Below are positions 34,398-42,975 of a stretch of 64,000 nt of DNA, in pieces. The position numbers and the translations under genes were made by a program. Within the stretch, counting starts at the first letter, position 1; each line of letters starts with the position of its first letter. Origin of the DNA: Bacteroidia bacterium (GTDB lineage Bacteria; Bacteroidota; Bacteroidia; B-17B0; Aurantibacillaceae); assembly GCA_018000995.1 (NCBI GenBank), contig JAGNIU010000014.1, forward strand, positions 1 to 64,000. The letters run 5' to 3'. The notes beneath the pieces are model-generated. The model did not search any database. It saw nothing but the letters and a program-made list of their open reading frames with translations, and was not told the DNA's origin.

Positions 34398-34562
34398 TTA
34401 ATTAATAAATGAGTTAATAAAGTGTTGTGTTTTTCCTTTCGAGTGGATTAAAAAATCTGTTTTTAGCAAACGATAATAGGCAGATGTAATTTTTACAGCA
34501 GCAAATAAACTAAGCCCAAAAAGCGCAGCAATAGCAATTGTTTTGAATGGTTTTGTTTTCAT
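34398..34562 (-). CDS. Very small single-pass membrane protein
   Basis: The product has 54 residues: a basic N-terminus, one transmembrane helix (about 9-27, IAIAALFGLSLFAAVKIT) and a short C-terminal tail. The ATG at 34562 sits 4 bp after the preceding gene and 2 bp before the following one, so the position in the operon supports that it is real. The function is unknown. Confidence 0.5.
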   Translation of the reverse strand: MKTKPFKTIAIAALFGLSLFAAVKITSAYYRLLKTDFLIHSKGKTQHFINSFIN

Positions 34563-34566
34563 GGTT

Positions 34567-34941
34567 TTAGTTTTCGCGTTTAAAAATGGCTTTTCTGTTG
34601 GTGTCAATATCAATTAGTGTTAATGTGTCATTTACAACGGCACATTCGCTAACCGAGAAAGTGTAGTCGTAATCGTTCCACAAAGCAAAACTTTGTTGGT
34701 AGTAACAAATATTGCAAGGCGTGTTTTTCTCAGTAAAGAAAAAAGTAAGAGTGAGCTTTTGTGTATATAAAGTATCGCCGCCAATACTTTTCCATGTACT
34801 TACTTTTCCATAGGGGCCACACTTTTCTACAATTGGCGCCTGTGTCGCTTCCCTGTTTGTGTTAGGCGTGTTGTTTGTTTTTTCACAGGCGCTAAAGCAA
34901 ACTGCAAGAAGCGCGATCGATAGAAGAATTACTTTTTTCAT
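34567..34941 (-). CDS. Hypothetical lipoprotein
   Basis: The product has 124 residues with lipoprotein signal LLAVCFSAC (acylated Cys near 18), a Thr/Asn-rich linker, then a beta-rich domain with TWKSIGGDTLYTQKLTLTFF, CNICYY and FALWNDYDYTFSV. The CxxC could bind metal or form a disulfide. It resembles the lipoprotein at 33164-33532 in block order. The ATG at 34941 was chosen for the lipoprotein signal. Confidence 0.7.
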   Translation of the reverse strand: MKKVILLSIALLAVCFSACEKTNNTPNTNREATQAPIVEKCGPYGKVSTWKSIGGDTLYTQKLTLTFFFTEKNTPCNICYYQQSFALWNDYDYTFSVSECAVVNDTLTLIDIDTNRKAIFKREN

Positions 34942-34951
34942 GTTATTTTTT

Positions 34952-35335
34952 TTAATGGTTGTTAAGGTTATTATTCTGATTTTCGAATTTTGTTTTGCCG
35001 GCAAGAATGTTGTTTAATGCCAGACGCATTAGGCTTATGTTTTCCGAACACCTTGTATCGTTCAATCCAGAAACCAGAGGCATTCCCACGCCATCTACCA
35101 GCGTTGTAATTTCTATTTGATTTCTTTCAAAAGATGAGAGAAGTCTTACATCTTTACCCGTACAGGATTTATAGTATCTTTTATCGCGACCGCTTTTAAG
35201 GATAATTAAAACGCTGTCTTTAATAGATACTTCTTTTGCTTTTAAAAGAGAAGGGCTGGCGAAGCAAGTGATAACTAATAAGCATGTTGCTTTTGGAGAT
35301 AAGCGAAAGACTAAGTCTTTAAAATATGTTTTCAT
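34952..35335 (-). CDS. Secreted hypothetical protein, first gene of the minus-strand cluster
   Basis: The product has 127 residues with an N-terminal hydrophobic signal (about 13-33) and a small domain containing two Cys (CTGKDVR; TRCSEN). No family was recognised. It ends in an Asn-rich tail. It starts divergently from the XRE-type regulator at 35553, with 217 bp between, so the regulator may control the cluster. Confidence 0.6.
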   Translation of the reverse strand: MKTYFKDLVFRLSPKATCLLVITCFASPSLLKAKEVSIKDSVLIILKSGRDKRYYKSCTGKDVRLLSSFERNQIEITTLVDGVGMPLVSGLNDTRCSENISLMRLALNNILAGKTKFENQNNNLNNH

Positions 35336-35464
35336 GGCGTTGTTGTTTTATGGTTCAAAACTACTTCCGCAAAAGAGCCTACTGAAACTGTTTTGCGCGT
35401 CACGCCGATTGAAATCAGGGCGACTCGCAAATAATGACGGATAAAAACAATGGACAAAGCAAGA

Positions 35465-35481
35465 TTTGCGATTTTTGCAAA
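35465..35481. repeat. Inverted repeat TTTGC/GCAAA
   Basis: TTTGC (35465-35469) and GCAAA (35477-35481) with a 7-nt centre, in the divergent intergenic region. Possible additional operator. Confidence 0.3.
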
Positions 35482-35501
35482 AGGAATTAAAAGGGCTTGT
35501 C

Positions 35502-35540
35502 TTTTATGTAAAAAATAGTACCTTTAATTATTACATAAAA
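35502..35540. promoter_or_regulatory. Perfect 10-bp inverted repeat around the XRE regulator promoter
   Basis: TTTTATGTAA (35502-35511) and TTACATAAAA (35531-35540) flank a -7-like TACCTTTA (35519-35526, one mismatch to TAnnTTTG). The start codon of the regulator follows 12 bp later. This is the expected layout of an autoregulatory operator. Confidence 0.5.
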
Positions 35541-35552
35541 CAAAAAGTAATA

Positions 35553-36554
35553 ATGGCGAAAACCATAAAAAACCTACCACTGCAAACAGTTTTTATTCAA
35601 AAGCTGAAAGAAAATCTTCCAAAAAATGTTGGACTAGCGGAAGAAATGGCTGAGATCTTAGAAATAAGTACAGATAGTGCTTATAGACGAATTAGAGGAG
35701 AAACAGATTTAAGTATTGATGAAGTATATAAACTAACTAAGAAATATAATATTTCGGTGGATAGTGTTTTTTCAAATCTTGGCGACACCGTTACGTTTGC
35801 CTATACTAAACTTACGAATAGCGCCGAAAATTTTGAAAAATATTTATCGCGAATTTTAAATCACTTAAAAGTGATAAGCACCTTTCCTGAAAAAAAGATT
35901 TATTATGTTGCTGAAGAACTTCCAATGTTTCTTTCTTTTTTTAGTCCAAGGTTTATCGAGTTTAAATTATTTTATTGGCAGCGTAGTGTTTTAAACGTGC
36001 CCGATTACCAAGGAAAAAAATTTGAGTTTGGAATTGTACCAAAGAAGCTTGTAGAGATTGCAAGCGCAAGCGCTCAAGAATATAAAAAAATCCCATCAGT
36101 TGAAATCTGGACTAACGAAACTATTTATACTGTTACAAAACAATTAGAGTTTTATGTAGATAGCGGCGTTTTCAAAAACATAAGCGATGCCCTTGAAATA
36201 ATGGAAGAAATACGAAAAATGGTAAAGTATGTTGAGCAAAGCGCAGAGCACAGCAGAAAAGAATTGGGCTCGGCAACCGAAAACTATCAATTGTATAATA
36301 GCGATGTAGTATTAGGAACAAATTGTATTTATGCGCAATCGGGCGATGTTAACTATGCTTACATTTCGTTCAATAGCCTAAACTCGTTAACGACAAACAA
36401 CGTTGAATTTTGCGATGAAACTGAGCATTGGATGCGCAACATTATTAAAAAGAGTACTTTAATAAGTGGCGTTGCCGAAAAAGAACGCTATCGTTTTTTT
36501 AGCGCTATGTATAAAAATATAGATAATTGCGAGGCCAGAATAAAATCCTTATAA
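35553..36554 (+). CDS. XRE-type transcriptional regulator with large C-terminal domain
   Basis: The product has 333 residues. An N-terminal HTH (about 10-75: GLAEEMAEILEISTDSAYRRIRG, SIDEVYKLTKKYNIS) is followed by a predominantly helical domain of about 250 residues, with a mid-region rich in aromatic residues. The fusion of a small HTH to a long unknown domain is frequent in Bacteroidota. The ATG at 35553 was chosen because the upstream in-frame start at 35466 would lie ahead of the promoter box and across the inverted repeat. Confidence 0.8.
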   Translation: MAKTIKNLPLQTVFIQKLKENLPKNVGLAEEMAEILEISTDSAYRRIRGETDLSIDEVYKLTKKYNISVDSVFSNLGDTVTFAYTKLTNSAENFEKYLSRILNHLKVISTFPEKKIYYVAEELPMFLSFFSPRFIEFKLFYWQRSVLNVPDYQGKKFEFGIVPKKLVEIASASAQEYKKIPSVEIWTNETIYTVTKQLEFYVDSGVFKNISDALEIMEEIRKMVKYVEQSAEHSRKELGSATENYQLYNSDVVLGTNCIYAQSGDVNYAYISFNSLNSLTTNNVEFCDETEHWMRNIIKKSTLISGVAEKERYRFFSAMYKNIDNCEARIKSL

Positions 36555-36562
36555 AAAAACAC

Positions 36563-36570
36563 TACATTTG
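36563..36570 (+). promoter_or_regulatory. -7 box of DUF5606 gene promoter
   Basis: TACATTTG, a perfect TAnnTTTG, lies 20 nt upstream of the ATG at 36591, just after the regulator gene. Confidence 0.5.
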
Positions 36571-36590
36571 TAATCCAAAATTTAAAACAC

Positions 36591-37130
36591 ATGATCGATT
36601 TAACAGGTATAATTTCAATTTCAGGTCAACCGGGCTTGTTTAAAATTATTGCACAAAGCAAAAACGGAATTATTATTGAAGGCTTAGCCGACAAGAAAAG
36701 AACCAATATTTATTCAACCACTAAAGTATCTACACTTGCTGATATAGGAATGTACACAACAGGCGAAGATAAACCCATTGAAGAAATTGTAACCGCTGTT
36801 TTTGAAAAAGAAAAAGGTGGTCCGTGTGTAAGCGCAAAAGCCGATGATAAAGAAATCACAGCGTATTTTGCAGCAGTTTTACCTGATTATGATAAAGAAA
36901 GAGTTTATGTAAGTAACATGCGCAAATTATTTAACTGGTATACTATCTTGCAAACGACAGGGAATTTAAAGGAGAAAGATGCAAACGCTGATAGCGAAGA
37001 AAACAAAGCGCTAAAAGCAGCAGCAGAAAGTAACAAAGCAAAAACGAATTTAAAAGAGAGTAGTAAGAACACAAAAACAAGCACAGGCGTAAAGAAAACT
37101 ACAGGTGTTAGAAAAACAGGAACGGCTTAA
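36591..37130 (+). CDS. DUF5606-family protein
   Basis: The 179-residue cytosolic protein starts DLTGIISISGQPGLFKI and contains GLADKKRTNIYSTTKVSTLADI and DKERVYVSNMRKLFNWY, the conserved blocks of DUF5606, a Bacteroidota-specific family of unknown function. The C-terminal third (about 130-179) is a low-complexity Lys/Thr/Ala tail. It has its own promoter and a terminator shared with the convergent gmk. Confidence 0.85.
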   Translation: MIDLTGIISISGQPGLFKIIAQSKNGIIIEGLADKKRTNIYSTTKVSTLADIGMYTTGEDKPIEEIVTAVFEKEKGGPCVSAKADDKEITAYFAAVLPDYDKERVYVSNMRKLFNWYTILQTTGNLKEKDANADSEENKALKAAAESNKAKTNLKESSKNTKTSTGVKKTTGVRKTGTA

Positions 37131-37150
37131 TTAAATATATATTGATTTTA

Positions 37151-37180
37151 AAATCCCTCCCGAAACGGCGGGATTTTTTT
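37151..37180. terminator. Terminator between DUF5606 gene and gmk
   Basis: AAATCCC / GGGATTT stem followed by T7 on the + strand. The A-run before it lets it act on the gmk transcript as well. Confidence 0.75.
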
Positions 37181-37191
37181 ATTGGTACAAA

Positions 37192-37764
37192 TTACGAATT
37201 CAAGAAGTCTCCAACTACTTTTTCTGCTTTCTTTAAAGCATGTTGTAAGTCTTCATTTAAAATGGAAGTATCAAACAATTCAGATGTTTTTATTTCAGCT
37301 TCAGCTTTTGAAACGCGACGTGCAATACTTTCAGGACTATCAGTGCTTCTTGAGTTTAAACGTTCTTCTAAAATTTTAATACTAGGCGGCATTACAAAAA
37401 CAGCTAAAGCGCTTTCTCCGAATTGATTTTTCAAATTCAATCCGCCTTCAACATCAATATCAAAAATAACGGCTTTGCCTTTTGCCCAAATGGATTCTAC
37501 TTCACTTCTAAGAGTACCATAACAAGCTCCAGCATAAACTTCTTCCCATTCCAGAAACTCGCCGGCATCCACCTTCTTCTTAAAATCATCGGGACTTAAA
37601 TAGTGATAATCTTTTCCGTTTTCTTCAACCCCTCTTTTTGGGCGACTGGTTGCTGAAATGGAAAACCCCAACTTATCGGGGAAAACCTTTAGTAAGTGCC
37701 TGACAATAGTGGTTTTACCTGAACCCGAGGGGGCTGAAAATATGACCATTTTGCCGTTTTCCAT
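37192..37764 (-). CDS. gmk: Guanylate kinase
   Basis: The product has 190 residues. Gmk phosphorylates GMP to GDP with ATP. The P-loop FSAPSGSGKTTI is at the N-terminus; SATSRPKRGVEENGKDYHYL forms the GMP-binding region; VIFDIDVEGGLNLK and RLNSRSTDSPESIARRV are also typical. The ATG at 37764 is chosen rather than TTG at 37770 because the TTG is part of the perfect -7 box TATCTTTG. This leaves three bases between box and ATG and suggests a leaderless mRNA. Confidence 0.95.
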   Translation of the reverse strand: MENGKMVIFSAPSGSGKTTIVRHLLKVFPDKLGFSISATSRPKRGVEENGKDYHYLSPDDFKKKVDAGEFLEWEEVYAGACYGTLRSEVESIWAKGKAVIFDIDVEGGLNLKNQFGESALAVFVMPPSIKILEERLNSRSTDSPESIARRVSKAEAEIKTSELFDTSILNEDLQHALKKAEKVVGDFLNS

Positions 37765-37767
37765 AAT

Positions 37768-37775
37768 CAAAGATA
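37768..37775 (-). promoter_or_regulatory. -7 box of gmk promoter
   Basis: TATCTTTG on the minus strand ends 3 nt before the gmk ATG. Initiation at the usual distance would fall on or beside the start codon. Confidence 0.5.
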
Positions 37776-37824
37776 AGGCAAAAAGCGCCTCAATTGTGGA
37801 AAACCTCCAAAATTGTTAAAAAAG

Positions 37825-37856
37825 TTTGTAGAACCCCTCTTAAAACCCTATATTTG
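37825..37856 (+). promoter_or_regulatory. rplU-rpmA promoter
   Basis: TTTG (37825-37828), 20 bp, TATATTTG (37849-37856): a full match to the Bacteroidota housekeeping promoter, 33 bp before the rplU ATG. It is the clearest promoter in the window. Confidence 0.8.
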
Positions 37857-37889
37857 CCCTCCCAATTTAAAAATTAAAAAAACAACCCT

Positions 37890-38363
37890 ATGTATGCAAT
37901 TGTAGAAATAGCCGGGCAACAGTTTAAAGTGGAACGTGGAAATAAAGTATACGTTCACCGCCTTGAGGCTAACGAGGGTTCTAAAGTGGAGTTTGACAAA
38001 GTGTTACTAGTTGACAACGATGGCAAAATTTCAGTTGGAAACCCTACCGTAGATGGCGCCAAAGTTGCGGCCACCGTTATTGAGCACCTTAAAGGTGACA
38101 AAGTTATTGTGTTTAAAAAATTACGCCGTAAAGGTTACCAGAAATGGAACAACCACCGTCAATCTTTTACACAAATTTTAGTGCAAGGAATTTTAAGCAA
38201 AGGCGAAACATTGAAAGATGAAATTGCAGTTGTGAAAAAAGTTCGTGTTGGAACCCCTGCAAAAAATACTAAAGCAGCAGCTGAAGTTGCAGAGAAAAAA
38301 GCACCTGCAAAAAAGGCTCCGGCTAAAAAAGCAGCAGCAAAAAAAGTAACTAAAAAAGATTAA
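37890..38363 (+). CDS. rplU: 50S ribosomal protein bL21, with C-terminal Lys/Ala-rich extension
   Basis: The product has 157 residues. The bL21 core (1-103) includes [18 protein letters not shown] and [21 protein letters not shown] tail of about 45 residues follows with repeated APAKKA units, longer than the usual 100-105-residue protein; such basic tails occur in some Bacteroidota. It precedes rpmA by 51 bp. Confidence 0.95.
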   Translation: MYAIVEIAGQQFKVERGNKVYVHRLEANEGSKVEFDKVLLVDNDGKISVGNPTVDGAKVAATVIEHLKGDKVIVFKKLRRKGYQKWNNHRQSFTQILVQGILSKGETLKDEIAVVKKVRVGTPAKNTKAAAEVAEKKAPAKKAPAKKAAAKKVTKKD

Positions 38364-38414
38364 CCAAATTACGAAGTACAACGTAAGAAGTACGAGTATT
38401 AAAAAGTAAAAAAA

Positions 38415-38678
38415 ATGGCACACAAAAAAGGCGAAGGTAAAGTAAAGAACGGTCGCGAATCACACAGCAAGCGCTTAGGCGTTAAAATTTTCGGTGGTGA
38501 AACTTGTATTTCAGGAAACATCATCGTTCGTCAACGCGGAACAAAACACAATCCGGGTGAGAACGTTGGCATGGGCAAAGATCATACTTTGTATGCTTTA
38601 ACTGACGGAAAAGTTGTTTTCAAAAAGAAAAGAAACGATAAATCATTCGTATCGGTAGTTCCTGTTGCGCAAGCATAA
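38415..38678 (+). CDS. rpmA: 50S ribosomal protein bL27
   Basis: The product has 87 residues, beginning [21 protein letters not shown] with [18 protein letters not shown] and [18 protein letters not shown]. bL27 sits at the peptidyl transferase centre. There is no N-terminal cleavage extension of the Firmicutes type. It forms an operon with rplU and ends at a terminator. Confidence 0.96.
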   Translation: MAHKKGEGKVKNGRESHSKRLGVKIFGGETCISGNIIVRQRGTKHNPGENVGMGKDHTLYALTDGKVVFKKKRNDKSFVSVVPVAQA

Positions 38679-38709
38679 GAAAACCCGAAACGCTTAATAA
38701 TTTTTATTA

Positions 38710-38740
38710 AAAGCCCTCCGGTTTTCGGCGGGCTTTTTTA
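38710..38740 (+). terminator. Terminator of the rplU-rpmA operon
   Basis: AAAGCCC (plus inner CCG) pairs with GGGCTTT (inner CGG), followed by T6. Confidence 0.85.
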
Positions 38741-38749
38741 TTTTTAGCA

Positions 38750-39241
38750 ATGCTCAATAACACAATACATAAATTAGCAACTGCATTTGCAATAACAATT
38801 TGTTTGTTTGGACTAAGTTGCCAATCAAAAAAAATAAACAGCACACCAGCGAAAGCAAATGAAAAAACCGCTTTTTATGATTTTAAATTTATTTGGGATT
38901 CTATAAGTAAAAAAAGTCAGATTACTGTAAACACGATTAATGTAGCAAACACAAAGAGTAATTTCACACAAAACAACCAGGGCGCTACACTACCCAACAA
39001 CGTACTAATTGAAATAACAGATAAGGACGGAAATAATATTAAAGAACATGCAGAACACCCTCTTGCTAAAAAGTATGATGTTTTTTCGGAGAATGGCGAA
39101 ATAGAAGCAAAATTGGTATCTTTACCTGAAGGCAATTTTATAATAAGAGTTCCATATTACAGCGACTGGAAAAAAATTAAAATAACAGAAACGATTAAAG
39201 GAGTTAAACAAACCGCTATAATTTTGAAAAATGAAAAGTAG
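38750..39241 (+). CDS. Hypothetical lipoprotein
   Basis: The product has 163 residues with lipoprotein signal ITICLFGLSC (acylated Cys about 24), then a domain with YDFKFIWDSISKKSQITVNTI and FIIRVPYYSDWKKIKI. No family was recognised. Its last 11 bases overlap the start of the M64 peptidase gene, indicating translational coupling and perhaps a shared role at the outer membrane. Confidence 0.75.
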   Translation: MLNNTIHKLATAFAITICLFGLSCQSKKINSTPAKANEKTAFYDFKFIWDSISKKSQITVNTINVANTKSNFTQNNQGATLPNNVLIEITDKDGNNIKEHAEHPLAKKYDVFSENGEIEAKLVSLPEGNFIIRVPYYSDWKKIKITETIKGVKQTAIILKNEK

Positions 39242-40631
39242 AGTTTTTATTTTATTGTTTTGTGTGTTTAGCTTTATTTTAAAAAGCCAATCTGTAATAG
39301 GAGTTGATACGTTAATAAAAACAGGACCGGTTAGCAAACGAATTAATATTGTTGTGATGGGCGATGGCTACACAAGCGGACAAACCACGCAATACTTAAG
39401 CGACGCTACAGCAATATCAAACTACTTACTTGCAACACCGCCTTTTAGTAATTACACAAATTACTTTAATGTGTATGCTATCAAATGTGTTTCTACACAA
39501 AGTGGCGTCACGCATCCGGGAACAGCAACTGATGTTACTGAACCTGCAAGTCCTGTTACTTCTGTCACAAATTATTTTGGCACGCGTTTCGATTGGGGAA
39601 ATATTCATCGCTTAATGGTAGCAGGAAATAGCAGTACTGTTTTCTCGGTTCTGTCAACACACTTTCCTAACTACGATCAAATAATTATGCTTGGCAACTC
39701 TACAGTTTACGGAGGCTCAGGCGGAAGCATTGCAGCAACATCACTTAACTCAGCATCAAAAGATATTGCCGTTCATGAAATAGGACATTCATTTGCCGGA
39801 CTTGCAGATGAATATTGGGCAGGCATTGGATATGCAGCAGAGAAACCAAACATGACAGCCAACAGCAATTCCCTAACTGTAAAATGGAGTCAGTGGGTTG
39901 GAATTAATTCTGTTGGTGTTTATCCTCATGGCGCATCATCACCAATGAATTTATGGTTTAAGCCACATCAATCTTGTAAAATGCAATCGTTGTCATTTCC
40001 ATTTTGTTCGGTATGCCAGCAAACTATTATCGAAAGAATTCATACTTTAAGCAATCCTATTGATGCTTATTATCCGCCTAACGCAACAGCTGTTACTTTT
40101 ACATCAAGCAGTCAGTGGTTTAAAACAACTTTAGTAAAACCAAATCCAAACACATTAAAAAGAACATGGGATTTAAATTCTGTTGTTATTTCAAATAATA
40201 CAGATTCAGTTTTAGTAAATGCAATTTCTTTAATCCCCGGCACCAACACCTTAAAGGTAACGGTGATTGATACAACAGGATTATCAAAAGACGTTAATCA
40301 TCCTTCATTACATTCTTACTCTGTAATATGGTCTATTAATAATTCAAGCACAGGAATAATTGATGTTAAAGCGCAAATGGAATATTCCATTTTTCCGAAT
40401 CCGGCAAGCAACTTTATTAATTTGAAATATAATTTATTGCAAAGCGCTTCTATAGTTATAGCTGTTATTGATGCCAACGGAAAAACTGTAATAAGAAAAA
40501 ATTTAGGAAAGCAAGACCCCTCGGAATACCTTCATGAAATTGACGTGCAAGATTTAAGTCAGGGGAATTATTTTCTATCGATACAAATAGACAACAAAAC
40601 ATATAATAACCAATTCGTGATTTTCAAATAA
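39231..40631 (+). CDS. Secreted M64 (IgA-type) metallopeptidase with T9SS sorting domain
   Basis: The product has 466 residues: a signal peptide (about 1-20), then an M64-family peptidase domain (about 22-270). The zinc motif is HEIGHSFAGLADEYW at about 182, and INIVVMGDGYTSGQ near residue 37 is also typical of the family. A linker domain and a T9SS type A sorting domain follow (about 385-466: IFPNPASNFINLKY ... QGNYFLSIQI). It is expected to act at the surface; the substrate is unknown, and IgA is only the name-giving substrate of the family. Confidence 0.88.
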   Translation: MKSRVFILLFCVFSFILKSQSVIGVDTLIKTGPVSKRINIVVMGDGYTSGQTTQYLSDATAISNYLLATPPFSNYTNYFNVYAIKCVSTQSGVTHPGTATDVTEPASPVTSVTNYFGTRFDWGNIHRLMVAGNSSTVFSVLSTHFPNYDQIIMLGNSTVYGGSGGSIAATSLNSASKDIAVHEIGHSFAGLADEYWAGIGYAAEKPNMTANSNSLTVKWSQWVGINSVGVYPHGASSPMNLWFKPHQSCKMQSLSFPFCSVCQQTIIERIHTLSNPIDAYYPPNATAVTFTSSSQWFKTTLVKPNPNTLKRTWDLNSVVISNNTDSVLVNAISLIPGTNTLKVTVIDTTGLSKDVNHPSLHSYSVIWSINNSSTGIIDVKAQMEYSIFPNPASNFINLKYNLLQSASIVIAVIDANGKTVIRKNLGKQDPSEYLHEIDVQDLSQGNYFLSIQIDNKTYNNQFVIFK

Positions 40632-40635
40632 CCTT

Positions 40636-41910
40636 ATGTTACAACTGAACTATATCCGCGACAATAAAGACGAAGTTTTAAAACGTCTTGCTATCAAAAA
40701 CTTTAAAGATGCTGAAACAATAATTACAAAAGTTATTGAGTTAGATAATGCCCGCCGCGCTTCACAAAAAGATGGCGATGCCATTAAAGCAGAAGCGAAT
40801 GTGCTTGCCAAACAAATTGGTGAGTTAATGAAGAGCGGAAAAAAAGAAGAAGCCGAAATTCAAAAAGCAAAAACAGCTGAGCTGAAACAAAAAGAAAAAC
40901 AACTTGACGAAAGTTTAGCTACAATAGAAGAAGAAATTAAAAAATTATTATTACTTGTTCCAAATACACCAAGCACAAAAGTTCCGGCAGGAAAAACACC
41001 TGAAGATAATGAAGTGGTAAATGAGCAAGGAACAAAACCAGAATTACACGCAGCAGCGGTCCCACATTGGGAACTAACCACAAAGTATAATTTAATTGAT
41101 TTTGAATTAGGCGTAAAAATTACCGGTCCGGGTTTTCCTGTTTACAAAGGAAAGGGAGCTAGATTACAACGCGCATTAATAAATTATTTTTTAGATAAAG
41201 CAACCGCTGCAGGGTATTTGGAAATACAACCTCCCATTTTAATTAATGAGGACAGCGCTTATGGTACTGGACAATTACCCGATAAAGAAGGACAAATGTA
41301 TCACGCACAGGTTGATAATTTTTATTTGATTCCAACTGCTGAGGTTCCAATTACTAATATTTACCGTGATGTAATTTTAAAAGAAAGCGACTTTCCAATA
41401 AAAAACTGTGGATACACACCGTGTTTCAGAAGAGAAGCGGGAAGTTATGGAAAAGACGTTCGTGGATTAAATCGTTTGCACCAATTTGATAAAATTGAAA
41501 TTGTTCAAATGGCACACCCTGATAAATCTTACGAGACGTTAGAAGAAATGCGCGAATACGTTGCAAGCATTTTAAAAGAATTAGAATTACCATTCCGCAC
41601 TTTAAAATTATGTGGTGGCGATATGAGTTTTGCTTCTGCATTAACTTACGATATGGAAGTTTGGAGCGCTGCACAAAAACGTTGGTTAGAGGTTAGCTCT
41701 GTTTCTAATTTTGAAACTTTTCAAACAAACAGATTAAAATGTAGATTCAAAGGCGCTGATGGAAAAACACAATTAGCGCACAGCTTAAACGGCAGCGCTT
41801 TAGCTTTACCAAGAATTGTAGCTTCTATATTAGAAAACAATCAAACACCCGAAGGAATTAAAGTTCCTAAAGTATTAGTGCCTTACATGGGAATGGATAT
41901 CATTAATTAA
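40636..41910 (+). CDS. serS: Seryl-tRNA synthetase
   Basis: The product has 424 residues: an N-terminal coiled-coil tRNA-binding arm (about 25-105, Lys/Glu-rich) and a class II catalytic core with motif 2 FRREAGSYGKDVRGLNRLHQF and motif 3 NGSALALPRIVASILE. TAEVPITN is the serine-specific loop. It begins 4 bp after the peptidase gene, an unusual context for a housekeeping gene, and overlaps the next gene by one base (TAATG). Confidence 0.96.
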   Translation: MLQLNYIRDNKDEVLKRLAIKNFKDAETIITKVIELDNARRASQKDGDAIKAEANVLAKQIGELMKSGKKEEAEIQKAKTAELKQKEKQLDESLATIEEEIKKLLLLVPNTPSTKVPAGKTPEDNEVVNEQGTKPELHAAAVPHWELTTKYNLIDFELGVKITGPGFPVYKGKGARLQRALINYFLDKATAAGYLEIQPPILINEDSAYGTGQLPDKEGQMYHAQVDNFYLIPTAEVPITNIYRDVILKESDFPIKNCGYTPCFRREAGSYGKDVRGLNRLHQFDKIEIVQMAHPDKSYETLEEMREYVASILKELELPFRTLKLCGGDMSFASALTYDMEVWSAAQKRWLEVSSVSNFETFQTNRLKCRFKGADGKTQLAHSLNGSALALPRIVASILENNQTPEGIKVPKVLVPYMGMDIIN

Positions 41911-42488
41911 TGCGCTTTTTTCTTTTCATACTAGTTTTGTTTTCGATTTGTTTCTCAAATTGCAAGCATAGCAATATGTATGAAAAGGAAATTTCTATTT
42001 TAGATAGCACCAAAATAGTTTTACAAGTAAAATTAAATGAATTAAAAAAATCTGAGCTAAGCATTCAGAATTTGCAATTCGAAAAATTCGACACCTATAA
42101 TTCGTTTTTAAAAAGTAACGTTAAAGATACAATTGGAAAAACAGAAGGAAACGCGCTACAGCTTTTTGTAAAATCAGGCAGCACCATTTCTGATTTCAAT
42201 AAGAGCAAAACCGAACTAATTAAACAAACCGAAACCAGCATTGTTCAAATTCAAAAACTATCTTCTGATTTAAAGGAAAGTAATGTTCAAAACAACGTGG
42301 CGCTATCTTATTATAGTTCTGAAAAAGGACACGCTGATGAATTAATAAAGACAATAGAGCAAAATGTAAAGGCTCTGAACTTAAGCATCAATAATTATCG
42401 CAACTCCATTTCTAAAACCGAAGAATACATTAAGAACATTAACAGCGGACAATTACCAAGCGTAGTTGCCGATTCAACATTAGAATAA
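41910..42488 (+). CDS. Coiled-coil lipoprotein
   Basis: The product has 192 residues with lipoprotein signal FSICFSNC (acylated Cys about 18). The rest is predominantly helical with heptad-like Leu/Ile spacing (about 25-170), so it is probably an elongated periplasmic coiled coil. Start codon overlaps the serS stop; the ybeY ATG follows directly after its stop. No family name is justified. Confidence 0.75.
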   Translation: MRFFLFILVLFSICFSNCKHSNMYEKEISILDSTKIVLQVKLNELKKSELSIQNLQFEKFDTYNSFLKSNVKDTIGKTEGNALQLFVKSGSTISDFNKSKTELIKQTETSIVQIQKLSSDLKESNVQNNVALSYYSSEKGHADELIKTIEQNVKALNLSINNYRNSISKTEEYIKNINSGQLPSVVADSTLE

Positions 42489-42914
42489 ATGGCCATTTCT
42501 TTTTCTAACGATAATATTATTTTTAATTTAAGGCGTAAGTCGGAATTAAAAATCTGGATTAAGTCTGTAATAGAAAAAGAAAAACGCGTTTTAGGAAATT
42601 TGAATTATACTTTTGTTTCAGACGAATCACTTCTAAAAATCAACATCGAATATTTAAAGCACAACACGTACACCGACATAATTACCTTTAATTATAATGA
42701 GGGTAAAAAAGTATCCGGCGATATTTTCATTAGTGTTGACCGCATAAAAGAGAACGCCCAAAAGTTTGATGTAAGTTTTGAAGAAGAGCTTCATCGTGTT
42801 ATTATTCATGGCGTTCTTCATCTATGTGGTTATAAGGATAAAACCAGAACCGATTCAGATTTGATGCGCAAGAAGGAAAATAGCGCACTCCGTCTATTGA
42901 AACAAGGTAAATAG
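42489..42914 (+). CDS. ybeY: Endoribonuclease YbeY (16S rRNA maturation)
   Basis: The product has 141 residues. TDIITFNYNEGKKVSGDIFIS is the central signature and HRVIIHGVLHLCGYKDKT the metal site. The usual HGxLHLxGYDH motif here ends with Asp-Lys in place of the third His; from memory this is usual in Bacteroidota YbeY, with Asp as a possible ligand. It ends the lipoprotein-to-ybeY operon. Confidence 0.93.
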   Translation: MAISFSNDNIIFNLRRKSELKIWIKSVIEKEKRVLGNLNYTFVSDESLLKINIEYLKHNTYTDIITFNYNEGKKVSGDIFISVDRIKENAQKFDVSFEEELHRVIIHGVLHLCGYKDKTRTDSDLMRKKENSALRLLKQGK

Positions 42915-42927
42915 CGAGTCAAAAAAC

Positions 42928-42957
42928 TTGTTTTTCATTTCAAAAAAGATATATTTG
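42928..42957 (+). promoter_or_regulatory. Promoter of the 42976 gene
   Basis: TTG (42928-42930), 19 bp, TATATTTG (42950-42957), 18 nt before the ATG at 42976. Confidence 0.65.
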
Positions 42958-42975
42958 TTATTCAAATTTATCCTG

